Below are positions 55,198 through 64,000 of a stretch of 64,000 bases of DNA, piece after piece. The notes under the pieces are model-generated. The model saw only the letters and a program-made list of their open reading frames with translations, was not told where the DNA came from and ran no database searches. The position numbers and the translations under genes were made by a program. The stretch spans positions 4,960,001 through 5,024,000 of the forward strand of contig NC_026503.1 of assembly GCF_000182925.2 (NCBI RefSeq). Reading direction: 5' to 3'. How positions within the stretch are numbered: position 1 is the stretch's first letter; every line of letters starts with the position of its first letter. Source of the stretch: Neurospora crassa OR74A (Eukaryota > Ascomycota > Sordariomycetes > Sordariales > Sordariaceae).

Positions 55198-55713
55198 ATG
55201 TCTCACTCCATAACACTCTACTCCCCAGCTAGAGCAGAGCTCAACTTCCTCCTCCATTCTCACGCCTCCCAAAAGAAGAAAGTCAAGATCATCGAAACAC
55301 CACGTACCTCTATCAATTCATCCCGCCACCGACATGGAGAAATGTCATCACTTTCCGTCGAACGATACCGCTGCGAAGGTATAATCATCCACCACCCGAC
55401 AACAACAAAAGACGACGACAAAACACACGATGCACTGCTTGAGCAGGTTCAAGTTCCGAGGGAATCAAATTTCCTTCCGCTCGTTCGGCCGCTCACGCCT
55501 TATTACCCACGACGCGAGGAGGGAGAACAGCAGCAGCAGCAGCAGGATGGAAAAAAGAAGAAGGGAGTTCGTTGGACGGATCCTTTGGAAGGACCGGCTA
55601 CAGGGAAGGGATATCCGGTGGTGGTACGCGTGAGGTCGGTGCTTAAGAAGACAAATGCGGTGCATGTGGTGGGCGGGAACATGAAGAGCAGGAAGTGGTG
55701 GTACTTGAGGTGA
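55198..55713 (+). CDS. Dispersed family S exon-1 relative S4 (171 aa)
   Basis: A 171-residue frame from ATG 55198 (context AAA before ATG). It contains the ordered motifs of exon 1 of S1 and S2: SLSVERYRCEG (S2: CSVEHYRHEG), RPLTPYYPR, KKGVRWTDPLEGP (S1: KTVRWADPLEQP) and a basic end VRSVLKKT. A poly-Gln tract of about six residues is encoded by CAG repeats at 55528-55546. There is no Ser-rich second half. At the stop codon a weak donor-like AG|GTGAAG occurs, but no exon 2 motifs follow within the next 300 bp. It lies 30 kb from the cluster on the opposite strand. Function unknown; possibly a free-standing version of the exon-1 module. Confidence 0.65.
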   Translation: MSHSITLYSPARAELNFLLHSHASQKKKVKIIETPRTSINSSRHRHGEMSSLSVERYRCEGIIIHHPTTTKDDDKTHDALLEQVQVPRESNFLPLVRPLTPYYPRREEGEQQQQQQDGKKKKGVRWTDPLEGPATGKGYPVVVRVRSVLKKTNAVHVVGGNMKSRKWWYLR

Positions 55714-56033
55714 AGGGCAGCAAAAGAAGGAAGGTCCAGTCAGTCGAATGGGTGAACATGTGATGTGACCTTTCATTGTGTGATGATATGGTACAAACCA
55801 TCTGGTGTTCCTAGGACTGCCTAGGAATGTCCTGAAGTTAGAGTTGTCGTGGAGTCGAGGGTTTCCCTGAGACGTCTTACTTCTTCATGTTATGTGCAGT
55901 AAGTTCCATACTTCCACTTGGTACTACCACCCCCTTCCTAAAAAAAAGAACTTAACCTCGCTGACCACTAATAACAGCGGAATACCTAGGTAGGGCTGCA
56001 TCTATCAGGTAGCTAGCTACACTCCAGTCCTCA
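55714..56033. other. Convergent 3' flanks, with TACCTAGGTA palindrome
   Basis: TACCTAGGTA at 55983-55992; otherwise nothing seen. Confidence 0.55.
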
Positions 56034-57866
56034 TTACGGCACCCCGCTTCCTCTTCTCCTCCTCTCCCTTTCCGCGTAGGGCCATATTCCCCCTCTTGGT
56101 TCAACTTCACAGGGCTCCGGGTGAGCATCCTCGCTCCTCCATTCCAAGAGAGGAATCACCCCCTTGATCCTCCTATGCAAGATATTCCAGTTCCGGACCG
56201 CTTGCTCCGGGAAAGGACGCCAGTAAACAGGTAGTAAATGGAACTTTCCGAACTCTTGACCGAGGCGACTGTACAAGCGCTCGCTGTCAAAAAGATCAAG
56301 ATTGCAATACAATTCCTTGGCTGCCTTGCAGTCCGCCAGCTCCAACCACTCGCTTGACGCGCGGCGGTAACGAATGACATGAAAGAGCAGCGAAGTGGAA
56401 TCATCGCCGTTTAGGTCCTTGAACCGACGCTTGTCGATGGGTTTGCCCGTGTTGAATGGGGGGAAGCGGAAGCTGATATCGAGCTTTTGAAGTTTGGGCA
56501 TGTTGAGCATGCCGTGGGACATTGCGACCATCAAGTTGTTGAAGTCAGGGGTTGAAGAGCGCAGGAAATCGTTGATGCGCCACACTACTCGTAACATGTT
56601 CGGGTTTATGTACCATGTTCCGTTGTAGGTCCAGTTTGTTGTTTCGATATGGAGGTTTTCCAAACGAGACCAGTAGGGCTGTTGTTGTTCAATGCCGGGT
56701 GCTGCTTGTGCCTTGCGGTTTATGAAGAGATCGGGGGTCACTGTGAATATACCGATGATTTGTAGGGAAACCAGCTGTTGTGACAACGTGCGGATTGCTA
56801 CGTTGAGGGGTTCTTCACGTTCACCTTCAGGTAGGGTTAGAGGTGTCTTTAGGAACGCTCGCAGAGCAATCGACTCGTAGTTGAAAGGCCCGATCCAAAG
56901 CGAAAGGGATGATAGGTTCTTGAACGCCTCGCCATGAAGAGCTTCACAAATGCCTGGTACAGGTAGATCTTTGCGTCAGTAACAGTACCCTTTCAACCGT
57001 GAATCACTTCCACATACCTGTACGATGTTTTGTCCTTTGCTGGCCTTCGTCCAGGAACTCAAGGAGTTCCCAAACAACGTCATCGACTGTTGGGAATTTG
57101 GTCAAGATGTCCGACATCCATACCGGTGGAACCTCTGTTGGCTCCAGGAAGACATGCTTGCGTGGCCTTGTCAACCTTAGGTTTATATCCTCGTCATGTG
57201 TGATCTGTAAATGTGTCACACCCGGGCACGTCGGCAGATTATTGATATCCGACGACGCTCCCCAATTTCCTCTCTCCGCTCCCAACAGCGGGCGTAAGTT
57301 GACGATGCTGATTTGTAGAAACAACGGTGCCTTGGCCATTGAAGAAGCAAGGGAACTCGGCTAAAGTAGAGGTATCAGTATGGTATGTGTTGGAACTAAA
57401 CATGGAACCTTCGAAACCAGAAGAAAATGAAACTCATCAGCTTCCTTTCACTTACCCGAATGAGGTTGACAAGTCGGAGGATGCTCCCAATCTTCGAAAT
57501 AACTCCTCGGTCGCTAACAACTGGAAAGAGTGTATGTGTGGCTCTATCAAGGCAGTCGAGGTTGATATTGCATTTGATGTAGCGAACAGAGTCACGGCGA
57601 TGGGGGTTGCGGGCCATAATTTGTCTCAACTTGAGCTCATCACTCGGTGACCGAATTTTGACCAGTGTGAAGATCTTCTTCTCGATGGCACGTTGCCACG
57701 AAAGTGAAATGGTGGCATAAGCTGCCGCGCTCAATGAGTCGTGTTGCCTCCATGTTGCTTCCTGCTGTCTTGCGTTGAGAGTTGCGATGTTGTCCCACGC
57801 TGTGAAAAGAACTGGGAAGAGATGGCGGGCAAGCCGGTCGATGACCTCTTGGGGGAGTTTATCCAT
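56034..57866 (-). CDS. F-box-like protein (three exons, 557 aa)
   Basis: Exon 1 57866-57456 (137 codons), intron 95 bp (GTAAGT ... CTTTAG), exon 2 57360-57018 (114 codons plus one base), intron 64 bp (GTATGT, TTACTGAC, TACCAG), exon 3 56953-56034. Phases agree at both junctions. The start MDKLPQEVIDRLARHLFPV is the F-box-like LPxEVI start common in fungal F-box proteins; ATYATISLSWQRAIEKKIF fits the second half of the box. The rest consists of leucine-containing segments such as CPGVTHLQI, LENLHIETT and MPKLQKLDISF, typical of degenerate LRR-type substrate regions. F-box proteins link substrates to SCF ubiquitin ligases through Skp1; that role is inferred. The end is basic (AERERRRRGSG). No signal peptide or membrane segment. 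Confidence 0.75.
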
Positions 57867-59206
57867 GGTTGTAAAGATGGTAACGTTTGATCGCGGTAGC
57901 GAGGAGGATTAACAGAGCTGCGAATTAGTTTTAAGAGACGGAAGAAACTTATGCCAAAATCTTGACTTGAGGTTAGGAGGATAATGGTAAAGTGACAGAT
58001 GCGAGTAGCCTGTACGAAGAGAAGGTAGATAGGCACTCCGAGACGAAAGCGGGATTGCGCTAGGACCGGGCAGACGACAGGAACAGGGAGCAGGATAGGT
58101 CTATTGGGTCAAAGAGACGGACCTGGCGCACCGAGTCTTCCGTTGCACGGCTGGGTCAGCGGTTGAGTCATGGCTTTGGGGGAATCGGCACAGGATACCT
58201 ACCTAGATAATAGCTTGCCGCTGTTGAGTAATTAGAATAGAAGATATCGCTCATTCTTATGGTGGCGACTGGCGGGGAAAGAACTGAAGGAGGGGAGATT
58301 TTCTGCAAGTCCTGTATATATAGAGAAAAGGAAGGACCGGCGCCGTGGATGCCTGCCGAACGAAAGAAGAATATGGTAGGTACCTAGGTAGGTAAGAAAG
58401 TCGTGCTCATCTTGTGACGTGGACTGCCTCGGGCAGCGCATGTAGCTAGAGAAATCTCGGTGAGAAAAGGAAGTTTAGGTAGGTATCTTCATGTGATGAA
58501 TGACTGAGTGGAACTTTCCGAGCCTTTCAATTCGTATACTCTATTTGATTGTGATCTGAATTGGCAAGTTGTGATGATGCCGTTGCCATCACTGTACTCT
58601 TTGCTCGGTGAAAGCGGGCCAAGAGCTCAATGGAAGTCTGCGTTACTTCACTATCAGATATCCATGGAATTTTGCCGCCATCCTGATAAGTCAACATCTC
58701 ATTCCGCAATGAGAAATCATTTTGAACCAACCACGAATTTTGGTTCCGAAACAGGAAAGTAGACGTACCACTTGCACTGACAGGCCATGAAGTTGACCAC
58801 CACAGCGCAAACGGCACAGCCTCTATTATTCCTATCCTGTCTGCGTATGAGAAGGACTCAAGAACTAGGACGACACAAAATACGTCCGCATCGTCGTAGT
58901 CCTAGTATAAAGGTAGTCCGTAGCCGTACCAGCCGGCCTTATTCCAACCCAAAAATCCTCCAGATCCCATAAAATTCAGTGTACCTAAGCCAACCCATAG
59001 AATTTCCAACTTTGCCTCTCGGTAGTTATTCGTAGCAAGTCCATTGAAAACACCGTATGACGCCTTGAAGAACTCCCCGAATCCTGACCCAGCACCGTAC
59101 GACAGATAGTGCGGTGTAGATTGGCTTCTCGTTCAGGCTTTTTCCAGCCTTCCAGCCTTCCAGCAACAGGGAGAGGCAAAGGTCTAATCCGATAAACCCA
59201 AAGACT
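57867..59206. other. Intergenic, no gene seen
   Basis: Promoter of the F-box-like gene, then short frames only. TACCTAGGTAGGTAAG at 58381-58396 repeats the word at 13901 exactly. Confidence 0.5.
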
Positions 59207-59830
59207 CTAGTTCGCACCAAAAACCCCGGCATCCTTAAGCTTGTCGATTATCCGTTGTTCACCGGGAGCTTCAACACAAAAGATCTAGTCAGCAACTAAT
59301 CAACTAGTTTAGAGACACTGTCCCCTCAGCCCACCCAATAATTTTCTAAGGGGGCAGTAGGCCATCTCTCTATGCGATACCAGAAGATAGGCAGGGAACT
59401 CACAACGTCTCATATCCCCCGCCACCTCGCCCACCGTAAACTCCCTCGACCAAAGCTGCGCCAAATTGGTCAAGTCAATCTTGTCCTCATTGATTGAAAT
59501 GCCGACCTTGTAATTACCCTCCTTGGGAAACTTGGCGTTGTGAAAGAGAAAAAAGGCATATGGTGCCCCGTGCCTATCTTCCTCCCCAGGGAGAGCCACA
59601 CCGGTGACGGCCAGGCCCTGGCCTGTTTGGACTGGGTATACGGTCCTGTCTGCCAAAGGCTTGGCGTCCGGGTTTCCGAGGCAGAGCAAGGCGTGAAGGT
59701 CCTCTGGGAGTAGCGTGGGAGGTAAGGGCCCGTATCGGACGACGGCGAGGATGTTGATATTTTGCTCAGTCAGAATGAACTCGGGAGGTTGGACGACAAA
59801 GGAAGCTCCGCCGGAGGTTGAGGTGGACAT
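59207..59830 (-). CDS. Short velvet-like protein (two exons, 162 aa)
   Basis: Exon 1 59830-59404 (142 codons plus one base), intron 59403-59269 (135 bp: GTGAGT donor, TTGCTGAC branch word, GTTGAAG acceptor), exon 2 59268-59207. Without splicing the frame runs on to 173 residues with an unlikely tail. With splicing it ends RRSPGEQRIIDKLKDAGVFG, which resembles the velvet C-terminal PG..E...LxxxG(V) segment. The middle, GVALPGEEDRHGAPYAFFLF followed by EGNYKVGISI, matches the velvet pattern G..(F/Y)FVF.DL..R.EG.(F/Y)R..F. The start FVVQPPEF is like VxQQP. The velvet family comprises fungal regulators of sporulation and secondary metabolism with a Rel-like fold. This would be a divergent, minimal member without extra domains. 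The assignment is by pattern only; an unrelated beta-sandwich is possible. Confidence 0.55.
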
Positions 59831-62800
59831 CGTGAGACGGTGGTGGTGGTTTGGAGCAATGTAACGCTGATGGTGAGTTTACCTCGAGTCAGTTGAATGT
59901 CTTGTTGATCGATTTGAGTGAAGCTCATGCGGTGAGATGATTCTACTGAGGATGGTGATGGTAGTGTCAAGAGTCTGATTCCACCTCTTGATTTATACTT
60001 TGACAGCCGTGAGAGACGTCGGTGAAGGTGGATAATCTCATCACGCCAACACCAAGTTGGTCCATGGTGATAACAAAGGGAGATGGTGGGAAATTGACAT
60101 TGGTAGTGGATGGGTGTAATACCTTGCTTGATACTGAAGCCAACATCCTTTCTACTCGATCGTTTGGTCCGGGTTGGATCCGATGATAGAGTCCTCTTTG
60201 TCTGATGATGATGAGGCTGATAGGGGTTCAAGTCTGGGCTTGATAGAGGCAGGGCCGAGCGGTTAGATGAATCCGGTTGGTGACTGGATGCTGAAAGTTC
60301 AGACTGATCAAGGAGTGAGTAAAGCTAGTGTGAGTTCGATGTTCGCGATAGTAAAAGCAGAGCTGTCCGGGGACATGTCATCGGCCGGGGGGTCTTCATC
60401 AAAATATTTGTAAGCTTCCATTGGAACTTTTATTCTTCTCAAGCCACTTGAAATAATGGAGACTCAGGCCTTTCTCATCATACTTGAAGCCGGGACTCGT
60501 TCCGTGTAGTATCATAGCAGGCTCATGGGATCCCATGCACTGATCTGGTAGAGACTGCCTTCTTGACCCACATTAAGGCGAATGAGATATCCGAAAGCAC
60601 CAGAAGGGATGGAATTTGATCACAGTTCACCCTACCCAATGTGTTGTTTGATCCGGATTCAGGTATGTCTTTCGGATAGCAGGTTTGAGGGTCTCTGTAC
60701 GCCAGGAATACGTAGCCGTTCAGCAGGACCAGAGGGCCGCCGGCTATCTTCATCGGAAAAATAATCCAACAGTACCTATCATTGGCCTTTGCGAGCTCCC
60801 TGATATGGACTTGTCTCATCCAAGTTGGTTCCCCTTGGCGTCATCTTTATCCGGGCTCGGGTCGTTAGTCCCCGCGCCTCATAATGAATTTCAAAGGCTG
60901 GCGTCAAGGTCGAATTCCGATCCGCATCACCATGGAAAATGTTGGGCCTGATCGTCAGCAGGGGCTCTTTCTGGGGAGTCTCGGACCAAGATCCGGTTGT
61001 GTGTTAGCAAGTCTCACCTGTTCGCTGCTAGACAGAAAGCAACGTGACAGATCGTTTGTGGCGCTCGGTTATGACGCAGGGACCAATGAGGTCCGAAATG
61101 AACACTCCAAGTTGGCAGCCCTCACCAATGCCACGCCTTTCATGAGAGGCAGAAGACCATTATGAACCTGCATGTCTTTGACGTTCGAGACGTTTTCGTG
61201 GCAGTCTTCTGCCAACAGCATGAAACGGATATGCTGAGACCTGAGGCCATCGCCAACCCCATTTGTTTGGCGTTGGGATTCAGGGTAGAGCTTACTTGCG
61301 GTAATCATGACACCTTTCACCCAGCTCCTTGGCTTTCCGCGACGTAAGGTCTCTGCCCAGCCAGAAAATGTCGCAAGGAGCCGCAGGACATGCAATGCTA
61401 AGATAGCTGTGATGTCAACGTCGGATCTGCTTGAGATGCGCCCTGCCGGAACTCGCAGCCCTTGCGTTTCATGTCCAGGGTTGGCGAGAACTAATAGTGA
61501 GGCGGATATGGCAGCGTTGTAGTAGAACTTTGGGATGTCGTTTACCAGTTGACGGGAATTGCGTTCCGGAATCTGATTCGATGAGGATGAGTGGCCATTG
61601 CGATGCACGACTTCTCGATGTCACGAGCTAATCATGTGCGTTCGCGCCACAACACCGGCAATGCAAGCAAGATACCCGATCTTGGTTCCCGAGTTTCGGG
61701 ATGGGGGGCAGAATCGATCCAGATCCATGGCGCTAACACGTCAGATCGCAGTGTGACGCAAGCTTGAAAAGGCCCTCTCGGGCTCCCACCCTATGTCCTT
61801 GGAGGAATCAAAATCCTACTCCGATTCTTCGCTTGACTTCAGATACTTGTCGAGGGTCTTTGATCGCGAGGCCCGGGAACAAGGGGAACACTGGACATTT
61901 AAATCGAGGATTGCCAGACTTTGTTTACTTGATGGAAATCGAGGCCAGGGGTTTAATTGCCTTTCAGCGCACCCCCTGTCGATTACTCTGAATCCCCCTG
62001 TACTTATATTAGGTACATCCCTCGATGACTAATCGCTCGAACGGCCACAAACAAATGTGTCGGCGTAGAGAACATTCAAATTGCCAAGGTAATGGAAGTT
62101 CTCTCACATGCCATCGAATCTGAAGCGGCTGAGATTTGGGGTCTTTCCGATCGTTCGTCATAGTCAGGTGTTACCTGTTCGCATCGTGGTCGCATCATCG
62201 TCTCACGAAACTGTAGAGACATGTTGAAGGCATCTTCTCCGGTCCAACCACGGCAATAAAGTCTTCTCCAGTCCGAAATTCTTTGGAAGGAGAACATCCA
62301 AGTTCCTGACTCTCTCGGCCACTGTGGCTATGTTTCGAGCTCGTTATCCTTCTGAAGGCCGCTTCCACAGGATGATCGACTTGAGAATCGAAAGTCTCCA
62401 TCAACCTTTCCCGGGCCGTCAACACCCATACCTCCCTTTGGTAAACCCATGTCTGGTTCAGCTAGCAAACACTAGGGAGACCGGGACCGCTTGGGTCCGT
62501 GGATATACGGAGAAAAAATCACACAGAAAAAGAAAAGAAGAGGAACCTAGAAACGCCCAGTGCCAAGTTTCATCGGCATGTAAATGAAGGAAATAAAGGC
62601 CGAGAACCCCATAGCAGCATTGCCATCATTTGGCAGCTTGCCTAATGGGATTCTGATCGTGTGAGACATGGAATCCCATGTGGTGATAGAGTTGGACCCC
62701 GAGAGGTGTGCCACTTGGCCTGGCCCATATCCGAAAGTCCGGATCGTCGGTCTTCATGACTGTGGATCTATGTCTCGGTCGGTTGAGCTGTCAAGCCGAC

Positions 62801-64000
62801 ATAGCGTGGTTTCCTTCCCAGTAGAGTGGACTCCCGATCATGTGAGTAGTATGTCGTTGAGGGTGCTCGTCGTGTGGCACGTCGCGCTGTCGTCAGGTGG
62901 TGAGGTTGTGGTACTATTCGCGGACTAGGAGTTAGTTGAAAGCGACATTTCATTGCAGATCCAATTGTTTGATACTTAGCAGCGTGAAGTAGTGATGATA
63001 CATGCCGTGATTGTCGGCGATGGACAAAGTGGCTGGCGCGGAAGAGTGTGTCGTGGAGACACAAGGTTGTAGGGATATAATTTCAGTCAAGTGGAAGAGC
63101 AGCCTCGGCAACCGCGTACGGTCGGGGGAAGAGGAAAATAGGCAAAAACGAAGCTGTTGACTTGCCAGATTGAGGTGGACGGGATGGACGTGGGTGGTAG
63201 GTTCACACTAACTCAGTAGAGGTAAGTAACTGAAGTGCCCCGCCAGAGAAGACAAAGGCGGGCATGACGTGCTGCACTGAAAGATGCAATTGAAGGGCAA
63301 GGACGCTCATCGAGAAGCACAGCAGGAGCAGACCCCTCTAGTTGCAGAGATACACCATAAGCAGAAGGTACGTTTCGTCCAGCCTGGGTACGTACCTCTA
63401 GGCATCTCCCCACTGATTACCTAGAGCTGGTTGATAAGTCGAAAGATGGGACCGGACTCCCAGCAATTCAGTGGGCTTGTGGTCAAGCGGCGTGATGCGT
63501 CGCTAAACCCCAGCATCGGGGCTGTTAGTTAACCTTGAAAAATGGCATTCCTCTCGAAAGCCCGGGGGCAGCTGTCCCCTGGCCTAAGAGTATCTGGGGG
63601 GTTTTCTGACAGCTAGTGTTGACAGCTGGCGTCTTCCGGCTACGCAAATAAGGCTCTACTACTCCTTTCCAGTTGTCTTCACGTCCTGTGTTCGATTCAC
63701 ACCCACTCTTCTTTTTTTCTGCATTTGAGATGGGTTGCTTCATTCATCCTCCTGGCCACGTCATGAGAGAACCGACGAGAGGGGGGGGGGGGGGGGGGAC
63801 AACTCATAAGCAGCGGATTTATGCAATGAAAGATAAAGGTGAATAACGTGAAGCAGTACGAGACGAGATTTACTCGTTCCTTGAGTGTCATTTCACTGTC
63901 TAAACCTCATCACAAGAACAAGCCGCCACCCGTGGGCTCGTTTAGTTGCTGCTTCACTTTATGATAAACACCGTTCCTTCCTTACGCTAGAGTAACATGC
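59831..64000. other. Gene-poor right end with G18 tract
   Basis: The velvet-like gene promoter, then about 3.9 kb without a supported gene. Frames such as 61069-61608 (minus, 179 residues) lack recognisable features. A GTTCGATTC B-box-like word followed by a T-run lies at 63690-63718, without a foldable tRNA. An uninterrupted run of 18 G is at 63781-63798. Confidence 0.5.
63781..63798. repeat. Homopolymer G18
   Basis: Eighteen consecutive G residues following GAGA; a possible G-quadruplex former and a place where base calls could be unreliable. Confidence 0.9.

Noticed and set aside
61069-61608. 179-residue minus-strand frame with a weakly hydrophobic segment
   Set aside because: No family resemblance, no neighbouring exons, and poor start context; kept only as a possibility.
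63480-63718. A-box-like TGGTCAAGCGG and B-box-like GTTCGATTC followed by a T-run
   Set aside because: The boxes are about 200 bp apart and no acceptor or anticodon stem could be folded; not called a tRNA or a SINE.

Overview
The window looks like nuclear DNA of a filamentous ascomycete, most probably a Sordariales species (Neurospora/Sordaria type). The evidence is: short introns (about 48-95 bp) with CTAAC/CTGAC branch sites in nearly every multi-exon gene; a single-chain eukaryotic acetyl-CoA carboxylase; a fungal NACHT NLR-type protein; an F-box-like protein; a GPI-type small cysteine protein; a short velvet-like protein; and intergenic TACCTAGGTA palindromes. The genus is inference. No CRISPR array, rRNA, virus-derived element or intact transposon was seen.

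Layout. 0-6 kb: tRNA-Asn(GUU), an NAD-dependent epimerase/dehydratase-like gene, a small C2H2-like protein and a Gly/Ser/Asn-rich RG protein. 7-30 kb: an accessory block of orphan genes, almost all on the minus strand, that form at least two families. Family Z is small to medium proteins starting Met-Cys with an invariant C2-x9-C12-G-H14-x7-C22 pattern and a later CxxC: intact copies at 7.1-8.5, 9.1-10.1 and 18.2-18.4 kb, a decayed copy at 19.1-19.4 kb and a partial one at 26.9-27.2 kb. Family S is two-exon, Ser-rich proteins with repeated S-F-H-T-A-K-like motifs and a terminal CxCxDCxW: 20.1-22.1, 23.2-25.0 and, truncated, 29.5-30.1 kb, with an exon-1-only relative at 55.2 kb. Two S genes lie in a tandem segmental duplication. 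Two S genes, one Z gene and a three-exon proline-repeat gene (15.5-16.6 kb) share an upstream sequence 190-225 bp before the ATG. This block is the best candidate for an undescribed system.

28-41 kb: a GPI-type protein, two HNH_2-like paralogs, a 1287-residue NLR-type NTPase pointing toward them, and a relic HNH_2 fragment on the NLR's other side. 46.4-53.3 kb: ACC1, encoding the cytosolic acetyl-CoA carboxylase of about 2275 residues, with two small N-terminal introns and a probable 347-bp intron in the 5' UTR. 55-60 kb: the dispersed S relative, a three-exon F-box-like gene and a two-exon velvet-like gene. 40-45 kb and 60-64 kb are long gene-poor stretches.

How the genes may work together: ACC1, the dehydrogenase and the tRNA are housekeeping. 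The accessory block carries likely zinc-binding, disordered, motif-rich proteins with a common promoter signature, suggesting co-expression. Their function is unknown and none is claimed.
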